Assembly (NCBI GenBank): GCA_021805565.1
Contig: JAJZFA010000007.1
Location: 1 to 47,841, forward strand
Source: Pseudomonadota bacterium
GTDB taxonomy: Bacteria; Pseudomonadota; Alphaproteobacteria; Acetobacterales; Acetobacteraceae
DNA length: 47,841 nucleotides
Direction of reading: 5' to 3'
The translations under genes and the position numbers were made by a program. This document shows, piece by piece, positions 36,808 to 45,088 of the stretch. The notes beneath the pieces are model-generated. The model was given only the letters and a program-made list of their open reading frames with translations. It was not told the DNA's origin and ran no database searches. Positions within the stretch are counted from its first letter, which is position 1. Each line of letters starts with the position of its first letter.

Positions 36808-37814
36808 TCGCCGAACGTCCCTTGCTGGAGGTGAATGGCCTCAAGAAGCATTTCCCCATCCGGGGCGGCTGGCTGGGGGGCATTACCGCCAATGTTTACG
36901 CGGTGGATGGCGTCACATTCGACATAAACCGGGGTGAAACGCTGTCGCTGGTGGGCGAGTCGGGGTGCGGCAAATCGACCGTCGGCAAAGCGATTTTGCG
37001 GCTGTTCAAGCTGACCGATGGCGAGGTTTATCTCGCCGGCGAACGGATCGACACGATGCGGGCCGGGCGGCTGCGCATGATGCGCAAGCGGGTTCAGGTG
37101 GTATTCCAGGACCCGTTCAGCAGCCTGAATCCGCGGATGAGGGTGCGCGATATCGTGGCCGAACCGCTGATCAATTTCGGCATGGCGCATGGCCGCAAGG
37201 ATCTGAACGATAAGGTGGCGGCGCTGATGGAAAAGGTCCGTTTGCCGCGCGATGCCATCGACCGCTTCCCGCACGAATTTTCCGGCGGCCAGCGGCAGCG
37301 CATCGGCATTGCTCGCGCACTGGCACCGGGAGCGGACCTGATCGTTTGCGATGAGGCGGTGTCCGCGCTGGATGTTTCCGTCAAGGCGCAGATCGTCAAC
37401 CTGCTGGCCGATCTTCAGGACGAACTAGGGTTGGCGCTGCTGTTCATCAGCCACGATCTGGCGACGGTGGAACATCTGACGCACCGGGTCGCGGTGATGT
37501 ATCTGGGCAAGATCGTCGAACTGGCCGATCGCCGCACGCTGTTTGCCACCCCGCATCACCCTTACACGCGCGCGCTGTTGTCGGCCGTTCCGGTGCCCGA
37601 CCCCACGGCGAAACGGCAGCGGATTATCCTGAAAGGCGACGTGCCCAGCCCGATCGATCCGCCATCGGGCTGCCGGTTTCACACCCGGTGTCCGTTCGTT
37701 TTCGACCGGTGCCGCACAGAAGAACCAGCGTTGCGCCCCGTCGGCGACAAACATCTATCGGCCTGCCACCTGGACGAAGTTCCCGGTGACAAGCTTCTTC
37801 CGCATGCGGCATAA
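36804..37814 (+). CDS. Peptide-type ABC transporter ATP-binding protein (DppF/OppF family)
   Basis: Second ATPase subunit, 336 residues. Walker [32 protein letters not shown], signature [16 protein letters not shown] and H-loop [15 protein letters not shown] are present. Walker B reads [14 protein letters not shown], the usual DppF variant. The C-terminal domain has [17 protein letters not shown], matching the OppF cysteine motif. The start at 36804 overlaps the previous stop; the upstream in-frame extension to 36681 is a shadow of the preceding gene. Completes the importer. Confidence 0.96.
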   Translation: MIAERPLLEVNGLKKHFPIRGGWLGGITANVYAVDGVTFDINRGETLSLVGESGCGKSTVGKAILRLFKLTDGEVYLAGERIDTMRAGRLRMMRKRVQVVFQDPFSSLNPRMRVRDIVAEPLINFGMAHGRKDLNDKVAALMEKVRLPRDAIDRFPHEFSGGQRQRIGIARALAPGADLIVCDEAVSALDVSVKAQIVNLLADLQDELGLALLFISHDLATVEHLTHRVAVMYLGKIVELADRRTLFATPHHPYTRALLSAVPVPDPTAKRQRIILKGDVPSPIDPPSGCRFHTRCPFVFDRCRTEEPALRPVGDKHLSACHLDEVPGDKLLPHAA

Positions 37815-37840
37815 AGCCGGGAACCCGAGATAACCGGGAT

Positions 37841-37884
37841 CGAAGGGGGATTGCCCCCTTCGCGGGTCCAGGGCAGCGCCCTGG
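37841..37884 (+). repeat. Tandem perfect hairpins after the ABC operon
   Basis: CGAAGGGGG/CCCCCTTCG (37841-37862, loop ATTG) is followed at once by CCAGGGC/GCCCTGG (37868-37884, loop AGC). Both stems are perfect. They lie between the importer and the next gene. There is no U-tract. It resembles intergenic GC-rich palindromic elements seen in alphaproteobacteria and may terminate or stabilise the ABC transcript. Confidence 0.6.
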
Positions 37885-37916
37885 CCTTGCTAACGCCCAG
37901 GAGTGCGCATTCCCCG

Positions 37917-40202
37917 ATGCATCCCGCGTCAACCCAGGATGCCCTGTTTCCCGGCATCGAACCGATTCGCCTGTCAGCGGGGCGCCCGGTTCTGTGCATC
38001 ATCGTCGATGCCGAGGAAGAATTTCACTGGGGCCGTCCGGTGTCCGCCCGGAACAATGCCACGTCGTCCATCCGCTACCAAAAGCGCGCGCACGAGATAT
38101 TTTCCTGCTACGACGCCCGCCCGACGTATCTGGTCACATACCCGATAGCCTCCGACCCATCGGCCGCTTCGGTGTTGCGCGAGTACCTGACCGACGGCAA
38201 ATGCGACATCGGCGCGCAACTGCATCCTTGGGTCACCCCGCCCTTCGACGGCGAAACCGAGGAGCGGCTGTCTTTTCCCGGCAATCTGCCGGCTGCCCTG
38301 GAGCGTGAAAAGCTGCACCGGTTGGCCGGGGCCGTCCGCGATCGTTTCGGCGTACAGCCAACGGTGTACAAGGCCGGCCGGTACGGGCTGGGACCTGACA
38401 CGGCGGCGTTGCTGGAAGACGAAGGCTTCCTGGTCGATACCAGCCTGATGCCGCGCACCCGGTACACGGACTCCGGCGGCCCAGACTTTTCGGCATACGA
38501 TTATGGCCCGTTCTGGTTCGGAGCCCGCCGCCGCCTGCTGGAACTCCCGGTGACCCGAGCGCTGACCGGCCTGATGGCCGACAGCATGCCCAGCCTGTAC
38601 GGCATCGCCGAACGAAAGCCGCTCCGCACCTTGCGCGCCGCCGGCCTGTTGGCCCGAGCCAGATTGCTGGAACGGATCACGCTGTCGCCGGAAGGGTCGG
38701 ACCTGCCCGCCATGTTACGGCTGACACGCCGCCTGCTGAAACGCGGCGAGCGGATTTTTACCTTGAGCTATCACAGCCCCTCGCTGGAACCCGGCAACAC
38801 GCCGTATGTCCGGACGCCGCGCGATCTGGCGATTTTTCTGGACCGGATCGCCGGGTTTCTGAGTTACTTCCGCGACGAACTCGGCGGCGTATTTCTGACC
38901 GTCAAGGAACTGCACGACCAGCTTCGCGCCGGATCGCTGGTCGCGCCCGCGGCCGAACCGGCCATTCACCGGCCATCGGTCGCCGGCGCCAACCGCTGCC
39001 TTGTCGTGGCCAACACGTTTCCGCCGGTGCATGGCGGATCGGCCATCGTGTACGACAGCCTGGCCCGGTTCAGCGGCGGCCGCGTGTCCGTGCTGGCACC
39101 GCAACAGGATTATCGCGACGGCTGGCCGATCCGCGGCTGGCGGGAGTTCGATCGCGCCGCGCCGTTCAAGGTGCATCGCATTCGTGCGCTGCGCACCCAG
39201 TTTCTGCCCGACGAAGCGGGATTTGTGCGGCGGATCGGCGGCATGGCGGCGGATGTGGCGATCCGCATTTCGGTGCTGCGCGCGATCTGGCGGATTGTCC
39301 GCACCGAAAAAATCGCCGTGCTGTGCATCGGCGAACTGGTGGCCGGCGGGTGGCTGGCCGGGGCGTGCCGGCGCCTGTTCGGGCTGAAAACCATCATCTA
39401 TATCCATGGCGAGGAGATCAGTACCCGCACCGAGTACGACCAGGGCGGCCAGCGGCGTCGGCGCGCGTTCGCGGCGGCCGACGGCATCGTCGCGGTCAGC
39501 CGGTTCACCCAGGACACGCTGACCGGCGGCTTCGGCGTGCCGGCGGCGAAGATCGAACTGGTGTCCAACGGCGTCGATCTGCAACGCTTCGTGCCGCGCC
39601 CCAGGCCGGCGCATCTGATCGGCCGGTACGGCCTGGGGGATCGCCCCGTTCTGCTGACCGTCAGCCGCCTGTACGCGCGCAAAGGCATCGACCGGACCAT
39701 CGAAAGCCTGCCCGCCGTGCTGTCGGCCTGCCCCGATCTGGTGTATCTTATTGTCGGCGAGGGATCGTATCGCCCCACGCTGGAAGCCCTGGTCGTGCGC
39801 CTGGGTCTGGGCCGCCACGTTATGTTCGCCGGCGCGGTGCCCGATTACGAACTGACCGAACATTACGCCCTGGGCGACGTGTTCATCATGGCCAACCGGG
39901 AAATGCCGGACGGCGAAACCGAGGGGTTCGGCCTGGTTTTCCTGGAGGCCAACGCCTGCGGCCTGCCGGCGATCGCCGGCCGGGCCGGCGGCAGCGTCGA
40001 TGCGGTGACCGATCGGGTGAACGGACTGGTGGTGGACGGCGAAAGCCCCGCCGCCATCGCCGCCGCGATTATCCGCCTGTTCGGCGACGATGCGTTGCGC
40101 GACAGCCTGCGCATCGGAGGAGCGACCGTCGCCCAGGCGTCCGGCTGGGACCGGCGGGTGGACCAGTTCCTGCGGTTTTGCGACCGGCTGACAGCGGGTT
40201 AG
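37917..40202 (+). CDS. Polysaccharide deacetylase-like (WalW-type) domain fused to a GT4 glycosyltransferase
   Basis: A 761-residue two-domain protein. Residues about 20-340 resemble WalW/polysaccharide-deacetylase-like NodB-fold proteins: LCIIVDAEEEFHWG (metal-binding Asp/Glu region), CDIGAQLHPWVTPPF (His), YKAGRYGLGPDTAALLEDEG and YHSPSLEPGNTPY. Residues about 359-761 are a GT-B, family 4 glycosyltransferase: VVANTFPPVHGGSAIVYDSL, IHGEEISTRT, NGVDLQRF, LLTVSRLYARKGIDRTIESL and the EGFGLVFLEANACGLPAIAG donor-binding motif. It probably modifies and extends a surface polysaccharide. The start is moderately uncertain: ATG 37917 has AGGAG about 13 bases upstream; a frame extension to 37851 overlaps the hairpins. 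Confidence 0.88.
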   Translation: MHPASTQDALFPGIEPIRLSAGRPVLCIIVDAEEEFHWGRPVSARNNATSSIRYQKRAHEIFSCYDARPTYLVTYPIASDPSAASVLREYLTDGKCDIGAQLHPWVTPPFDGETEERLSFPGNLPAALEREKLHRLAGAVRDRFGVQPTVYKAGRYGLGPDTAALLEDEGFLVDTSLMPRTRYTDSGGPDFSAYDYGPFWFGARRRLLELPVTRALTGLMADSMPSLYGIAERKPLRTLRAAGLLARARLLERITLSPEGSDLPAMLRLTRRLLKRGERIFTLSYHSPSLEPGNTPYVRTPRDLAIFLDRIAGFLSYFRDELGGVFLTVKELHDQLRAGSLVAPAAEPAIHRPSVAGANRCLVVANTFPPVHGGSAIVYDSLARFSGGRVSVLAPQQDYRDGWPIRGWREFDRAAPFKVHRIRALRTQFLPDEAGFVRRIGGMAADVAIRISVLRAIWRIVRTEKIAVLCIGELVAGGWLAGACRRLFGLKTIIYIHGEEISTRTEYDQGGQRRRRAFAAADGIVAVSRFTQDTLTGGFGVPAAKIELVSNGVDLQRFVPRPRPAHLIGRYGLGDRPVLLTVSRLYARKGIDRTIESLPAVLSACPDLVYLIVGEGSYRPTLEALVVRLGLGRHVMFAGAVPDYELTEHYALGDVFIMANREMPDGETEGFGLVFLEANACGLPAIAGRAGGSVDAVTDRVNGLVVDGESPAAIAAAIIRLFGDDALRDSLRIGGATVAQASGWDRRVDQFLRFCDRLTAG

Positions 40203-40229
40203 GGCGGCATCCGCGAGCGCTGCCCGCCC

Positions 40230-41183
40230 CTAGGCGGCGCGCAGCAGATCGTCGAAATAGGCGATCGTGCGGCGCAACCCGTCGTCCAGCGCCACCGCCG
40301 GTTCCCATCCCAGCATGGTGCGGGCCAGCGTTATGTCCGGGCACCGCTGCATCGGGTCGTCTTGCGGCAGCGGCCGGTGCACCAGCCGGGACGCCGAATG
40401 CGTCAGCGCCACGATGCGTTCGGCCAGTGCCCGCACCGGGATTTCGTGCGGATTGCCGATATTGACCGGGCCGGTGACGTCGTCGCCCGTGGCCATCAGC
40501 CGGATCAGCCCGTCCACCAGATCGTCCACATAGCAGAACGCTCGGGTTTGGCTGCCGTCGCCATACAACGCGATGTCTTTGTTCCGCAGCGCCTGGACGA
40601 TGAAGTTGGACACGACCCGTCCGTCGTTGGGGTGCATCCGCGGGCCATAGGTGTTGAAGATGCGCGCGATCTTGATGCGGGTTTTGTGCTGCCGACGATA
40701 ATCGAAGAACAGCGTTTCGGCGCAGCGTTTCCCCTCATCGTAGCATGCTCGGGGGCCGAACGGGTTGACGTTGCCGCGGTAGTCTTCCGGTTGCGGGTGG
40801 ACGGTGGGGTCGCCATAGACCTCGCTGGTGGACGATTGCAGGATTTTGGCGCCGATGCGCTTGGCGAGGCCGAGCATGTTGATGGCGCCGATGACGCTGG
40901 TTTTGGTGGTTTGCACCGGGTCGAACTGGTAATGGACGGGGGAGGCGGGGCAGGCGAGGTTGTAGATTTCGTCCACCTCCACATACAGCGGGAACGTGAC
41001 GTCGTGGCGCAGGGCCTCGAAATTTTTGTTGCCAAGCAGGTGGGCGATGTTGTCTTTGCGGCCGGTGAAGTAGTTGTCCACGCACAAGATGTCGTTGCCT
41101 TCGGCCAGCAGGCGTTCGCACAGGTGGGAGCCGAGGAAGCCGGCGCCCCCGGTGATGAGGATGCGTTTGCGGGTCAGGGGCAT
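40230..41183 (-). CDS. UDP-glucuronate decarboxylase (UDP-xylose synthase, UXS)
   Basis: NAD-dependent extended SDR that converts UDP-glucuronate to UDP-xylose for glycan synthesis. 317 residues, normal. It has the NAD motif [10 protein letters not shown] at residues about 11-20, [11 protein letters not shown], the UXS-typical [11 protein letters not shown] and [24 protein letters not shown], catalytic Y148/K152 (CYDEGK), [21 protein letters not shown] and [16 protein letters not shown]. It is convergent with the deacetylase-GT gene (27-base gap) and divergent from the GT2 gene. A broken copy of its 5' third lies at 43574-43880. Confidence 0.95.
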   Translation of the reverse strand: MPLTRKRILITGGAGFLGSHLCERLLAEGNDILCVDNYFTGRKDNIAHLLGNKNFEALRHDVTFPLYVEVDEIYNLACPASPVHYQFDPVQTTKTSVIGAINMLGLAKRIGAKILQSSTSEVYGDPTVHPQPEDYRGNVNPFGPRACYDEGKRCAETLFFDYRRQHKTRIKIARIFNTYGPRMHPNDGRVVSNFIVQALRNKDIALYGDGSQTRAFCYVDDLVDGLIRLMATGDDVTGPVNIGNPHEIPVRALAERIVALTHSASRLVHRPLPQDDPMQRCPDITLARTMLGWEPAVALDDGLRRTIAYFDDLLRAA

Positions 41184-41328
41184 GGGGTGACGTTTGGGAG
41201 AAGCTGTTGGTCCAATCTTTTGTAGCTACGCCTTTCCAGTATCGGTTTGACAATCACACGCAAATTCCGGCCCCGTGACAGATGGTCGTGCATTCGATCA
41301 GGGCCGCCAACGGAGGAGGGATAACATT

Positions 41329-42273
41329 GTGTCTGAAGCCAACGTCATAAATGGTCCCCCTGTTTGTTTGGTCACTGTCTTGTATAATAGCGAGCCCAAT
41401 ATCGCGTCGTTTATCGCAGGTCTGAGTGAGCAGGATTATCGCAACTGGCGCCTGATCGCTATAGATAATGCTTCGACCGATGCATCTGTGTCCGAACTCG
41501 CTCGCGTCTCGGATAGCAGGATTTCCATCGTTCGTAATTCTTCCAATCGCGGTTTCGCGAGAGCGGCAAATCAAGGGCTACGAGCAGCCGTCACCGAAGG
41601 CGCCGAGTTCATGGTGCTGATAAACAGCGACACACAGATTCCCGTGAACTTTTTGTCGCTGTTTCTGTCCATGCGTAATGAACTGGAAGCGGACGTTCTC
41701 GTTCCAAGGATAATGCTACTGGATCGGCCGGATGAGGCTTGGTACGCCGGCGGGCATCTTGACTATGGCTGGGTATTCAAAAATGTCCATGAGCCATATG
41801 ATATTAATGAAAAAAGACGTGTAAGAACGGTTGATTTCGCCAGTGGATGTTGTTTGGGGCTGTCCAAGAAAGTTTTGTCTTCAGTAGGATTATTTGACGA
41901 AAGTTTTTTCGTGTATTGGGAGGATACGGATTATTGCATTAGATTACGAGAGGCTCAAATTCCTATCTACTACGTAAACGACGTGTTCTTGATGCATGAA
42001 GGTGGCCACGCGTCTGGTGGAGAGCACACCGTGAGCTATAACAAGATATTTTGGAGAAGTTATATACAAATCATCAGGAAGCACTTTGGTATTGTTGTGA
42101 CGCTGCGAACGATGGTGCGGTTGTCGTTGAAAGAACTGGGACGGCCGAATCAGCAGACGAGACTGCTTGCGACGATGATGCTGGCGATGATGAAGGGGTT
42201 GCTAACCCCCCTTTTGCCACCTGCGGAGATGGAAGTCGCAGCAGGTTTTAACTCTGCCAGCGATACGAAATAG
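41329..42273 (+). CDS. Glycosyltransferase family 2 protein (rhamnosyltransferase-like)
   Basis: A 314-residue GT-A fold transferase. It has VTVLYNSEPNIASFIAGL, IDNASTDASV (nucleotide-binding Asp), NSSNRGFARAANQGL, the metal-binding LINSDTQ, and FFVYWEDTDYCIRLREA with the acceptor-side Glu-Asp motif of WbbL-like enzymes. The GTG at 41329 is preferred because GGAGGAGGG lies 8-12 bases before it; the frame continues to another GTG at 41275. Its third-position bias is clearly weaker than the operons to the left (long AT-rich tracts such as 41800-41830), pointing to acquired DNA. Followed after 13 bases by another transferase gene. Confidence 0.9.
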   Translation: MSEANVINGPPVCLVTVLYNSEPNIASFIAGLSEQDYRNWRLIAIDNASTDASVSELARVSDSRISIVRNSSNRGFARAANQGLRAAVTEGAEFMVLINSDTQIPVNFLSLFLSMRNELEADVLVPRIMLLDRPDEAWYAGGHLDYGWVFKNVHEPYDINEKRRVRTVDFASGCCLGLSKKVLSSVGLFDESFFVYWEDTDYCIRLREAQIPIYYVNDVFLMHEGGHASGGEHTVSYNKIFWRSYIQIIRKHFGIVVTLRTMVRLSLKELGRPNQQTRLLATMMLAMMKGLLTPLLPPAEMEVAAGFNSASDTK

Positions 42274-42286
42274 TTATCCCCCGCTG

Positions 42287-43522
42287 ATGCGAACGCTCGT
42301 GATCACCCCGATGCTCCCTACGCTTTCGGAAAGCGATAGGGGCGGTAAACATAGGCGTGCCGGGGTGTTCCTCCAAGCCTTAGCCCACCTGTCCGATTCG
42401 GTCGAACTTCTTTATCTTGTTCCGGAAAGTCGCCTTGGAGTGGCGGAAGACCAAGCTAGCCTCGACCGAAGCCAGTCGGCATTCTGGGGGGTCGATTTAA
42501 AAGTATCATTGCTTCCAAGGGCAATCCGGCGGGAGACCGCATGGAATCATTATGGCCACGGTATCTTCGATGCCGCTGCCCAGCCCCTGCTTTTTCCGTA
42601 TGCCAGCACCTCCATTATCGAACAAATCGGCCGCCGATTGGATACCAATCCGGACTGCGTCTTCGTCGATAGATTGGACGCAATATTACCCGTATTGCGC
42701 AGCGGTCGGCGGCCGAGAAAGCTGCTGTTCGACATGGACGACCTTTATCATCAGGTGCTGATACGTAAGCTCCGGCACGATCCGTGGCGGCCGGGCAAGG
42801 TGCCGCTCGCGCTCCATTTGCCCGCGCTTATTCAGGCCGAACGCCAAGCTGTGTCCAGATCGACCTTGACATTCATTTGTTCCGACGCCGATGAGGCCAA
42901 CTTGCGACGGCTGGGTTTCCGCGGCGCACTTCGCGTTGTCCCAAACGCCATCGTGCCGCCGGACGTTGCGCCTGGCGTGACCGCGCGGCGGACCATTCTC
43001 TTTCTGGGATCGCACCACCACGGGCCGAATCGAGCGGCGGCGGAGCGGCTTGTGCGAAAGATATGGCCGATTGTACGGGCCGAAGTCCCTGACGCTTGCT
43101 TAGTGATCGCCGGAACAGATAGCGAGAGCCTCCCGTCGCGCCATGCCGGGTCGCCGGGTGTCGATTACGTTGGATTCGCCGATGATCTCGACGCCCTGTA
43201 CGTGGAGTCTCGCGTTATATGCACCCCGATTGTTCACGGGAGCGGGACAAGGCTGAAACTCGTGGAAGCGGCTGCTTATGCGCGCCCCATGGTCAGCACA
43301 CGAATGGGTGCCGAGGGGCTGGGATTTCGTGACGGCGCGGAAATTCTTCTGCGTGAGACCGATGCCGAACTGGCCGTGGCCTGCATCGAACTATTAAGAA
43401 ATGACGTACTCTGCCATCGCCTTGGCGAAGCGGCACGAAGTTACATGCTGGCCCATTACGATGCGCGTGCCGTCCAATGCCAAGTCGAGCAGATGATCCG
43501 CGATGCGGTGCCACCCCGGTGA
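42287..43522 (+). CDS. Glycosyltransferase, GT4/GT-B type
   Basis: A 411-residue protein. The N-terminus MRTLVITPMLPTLSESDRGG begins a GT-B Rossmann domain. The C-terminal half has RRTILFLGSHHHGPNRAAAE, ACLVIAGTDSESL, VDYVGFADDLDALY and the donor-site VHGSGTRLKLVEAAAYARP, typical of GT4-like transferases. The N-terminal half is divergent (LLFDMDDLYHQ). Acceptor and sugar are unknown. Probably co-transcribed with the preceding GT2 gene. Confidence 0.87.
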   Translation: MRTLVITPMLPTLSESDRGGKHRRAGVFLQALAHLSDSVELLYLVPESRLGVAEDQASLDRSQSAFWGVDLKVSLLPRAIRRETAWNHYGHGIFDAAAQPLLFPYASTSIIEQIGRRLDTNPDCVFVDRLDAILPVLRSGRRPRKLLFDMDDLYHQVLIRKLRHDPWRPGKVPLALHLPALIQAERQAVSRSTLTFICSDADEANLRRLGFRGALRVVPNAIVPPDVAPGVTARRTILFLGSHHHGPNRAAAERLVRKIWPIVRAEVPDACLVIAGTDSESLPSRHAGSPGVDYVGFADDLDALYVESRVICTPIVHGSGTRLKLVEAAAYARPMVSTRMGAEGLGFRDGAEILLRETDAELAVACIELLRNDVLCHRLGEAARSYMLAHYDARAVQCQVEQMIRDAVPPR

Positions 43523-43573
43523 ACAGCGATCTTGATAGCACGTTGATAGTCGCCGTAGCCAACGCAATGTGAA

Positions 43574-43880
43574 GTTGATGGCGCCGATTACGCTGGTTTT
43601 GGTGGTTTGCACCGGGTCGAACTGGTAATGGATGGCGGAGGCGGGGCAAGCGAGATTGTAGATTTTGCCCACCTCCGCATACAGTAAGAACGTGACGTTG
43701 TGGCGCAAGGCTTCGAAATTTTTTTGTTGTTAAGCGGGTGGGCGATGTTGTCTGTGCGGCCGGTGAAATAATTGTCCACCCACAGGACTTTGTTGCCTTC
43801 GGCCAACAGGCGTTCGCGTAGGTGGGAGCCGAGGAAACCGGCGCCCCCGGTAATCAGGATGCGTTTGCGGGTCGGGGCAT
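43574..43880 (-). pseudogene. Truncated, frameshifted duplicate of the UDP-xylose synthase gene
   Basis: This stretch aligns base for base with 40878-41183, the 5' third of the intact UXS gene, with about 30 substitutions by hand count (roughly 90% identity). It has two frame-breaking changes. A T is missing just after the original ATG, so the start is out of frame. Seven Ts replace five near 43718-43726, shifting the frame between [10 protein letters not shown] and [11 protein letters not shown]. Homology stops abruptly at 43574, so the rest of the gene is absent. It cannot make a working enzyme. It lies on the minus strand between glycosyltransferase and methyltransferase genes. Confidence 0.92.
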
Positions 43881-44101
43881 TGCGGACCTTGAGCGATGAA
43901 TTGATTGTCACGCACACCAACCTGTGTTGCGAGTTGCACCCCGGCTTGGCCTGCTTGAGACGGGATGTTTGTCCGGCGTCCTGTTGTTGGAATCTTTTGA
44001 TTGACATCACTGCGGGATAGAGTTTTCAAGGTGTTAATGGCTTGCAAGGCAGGGTTTTCGGGCGTCGCCCGCTACCTGAATTTCATGGTGGGAAAAATGA
44101 T
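43881..44101. other. Flank between UXS remnant and methyltransferase gene
   Basis: No gene is recognised. The UXS remnant's frame stays open on the minus strand to 44010 but lacks familiar protein sequence. The DNA is AT-richer than the left part of the window. Confidence 0.4.
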
Positions 44102-44815
44102 ATGAACGCGCTTGCGGGGGTCGCGACTGGAGAGTCCGCGTCGGGGTATCGAAGGGGAAAGCGCCCAGAGGTGGTTGCCTTGCTTCCGCCGCTGAAGACT
44201 GGCCTAAAAGTGCTAGAGGTGGGCTGTGGTGAAGGCGCGTTTTCTGCCGACATCCCGGGCGTCATCGAAACCTGGGGAATTGAACCGGATGCCAGGTCGG
44301 CGGAGATTGCTAAAGGGAGGTTGACCAAAGTCTTTGTCAACCTCTTCGATGCGGTAAAGCCCGACTTGCCGGCGCATTATTTCGATCTGATCGTATGCAA
44401 CGATGTCATAGAGCATATGACCGATCACGCTCAATTTCTACGCTCGGTCCAAGATCACATGGCGCCGGGGGCGTTCCTTGTCGGGTCGCTGCCGAATGTT
44501 CGTTTCCAAAGTAATTTGTTTAATTTAATCGTGGCGGGCGACTGGCATTATCAAGACGCTGGCGTCTTGGACCGCACGCATTTTCGATTCTTCACTATGC
44601 GAAGTGTGCGTCGCACTTTGGAGGAAGCCGGCCTGTCGGTGCAGCGGCTGGAAGGCCTAAACAGAATGAAGTTGTACGGCTGGGGTATCCGGGCGGTAGC
44701 TGAACGGGCTTTCGGAGGCCTGATGTTCATTCTATCGGCTGGCACGGCGAGAGACATCAAGTATCTACAAGTAGGCTTTTTGGCAACGCCGGTTGCTTGC
44801 GACCAATCACATTGA
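44102..44815 (+). CDS. Class I SAM-dependent methyltransferase
   Basis: A 237-residue protein with the UbiE/Coq5-like methyltransferase core. It has motif I VLEVGCGEGAFSADI (SAM binding), acidic residue GIEPDARSAEIAKGR, YFDLIVCNDVIEHMTDHAQFL (motif II/post II), GAFLVGSLPNVRFQSNLF and the later DRTHFRFFTMRSVRRTLEEAG. This WGIEP...IEHM...DRTHFRFFT pattern is common in polysaccharide clusters, where it modifies sugars or lipids, though the substrate is unknown. The ATG at 44102 follows GTGGGAAAAA, a weak site. The C-terminal segment around AFGGLMFILSAG could associate with membrane. Confidence 0.88.
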   Translation: MNALAGVATGESASGYRRGKRPEVVALLPPLKTGLKVLEVGCGEGAFSADIPGVIETWGIEPDARSAEIAKGRLTKVFVNLFDAVKPDLPAHYFDLIVCNDVIEHMTDHAQFLRSVQDHMAPGAFLVGSLPNVRFQSNLFNLIVAGDWHYQDAGVLDRTHFRFFTMRSVRRTLEEAGLSVQRLEGLNRMKLYGWGIRAVAERAFGGLMFILSAGTARDIKYLQVGFLATPVACDQSH

Positions 44816-45088
44816 ATTACATTGTAAGGATTTTTTTATGATTCCGAGCAATAATAAAGTGCAAATTCATAATTTCCTGTTTGATGTTGGAACGACTCCT
44901 TCCTGATGGCTTCTAGGAGCAGTAGTTAAACTTTAAGTCTGTCTCGAGATTGTTGCTTTCGGTGTTGGCACAGTGCGTTAGTGTGCTATTCAAGAAGTCA
45001 CCGTTGGCTAATAAATTCTGGCCAGATATGCAAGGGATCGAAGATTCGACTGATCCTGTAGCTCACTAGGAGAAAGGATACACCAAGG
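44816..45088 (+). other. AT-rich leader region before the flippase gene
   Basis: A 273-base gap of unusually AT-rich DNA. It may hold the flippase promoter, but no strong -35/-10 pair was chosen. A 22-codon ORF at 44838-44906 with a good ribosome site is listed separately. AGAAAGGA about 10 bases before 45089 is the flippase ribosome site. Confidence 0.4.
44838..44906 (+). CDS. Possible 22-residue small ORF
   Basis: Begins MIPSNNKVQIHNFLFDVG and ends at a TGA. AAGGA sits exactly seven bases before its ATG, the best-spaced ribosome site in this region. It might be a leader peptide or the remains of a longer gene. There is no other evidence of expression. Confidence 0.25.
   Translation: MIPSNNKVQIHNFLFDVGTTPS

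Noticed and set aside
38715..39863. A 382-codon minus-strand ORF opposite the deacetylase-GT4 gene
   Set aside because: Shadow composition (His, Gln, Arg-rich), no recognised domain.
40362..41225. A 287-codon plus-strand ORF opposite the UXS gene
   Set aside because: Val/Asp/Gly/Ala-rich shadow of UXS with no motif of its own.
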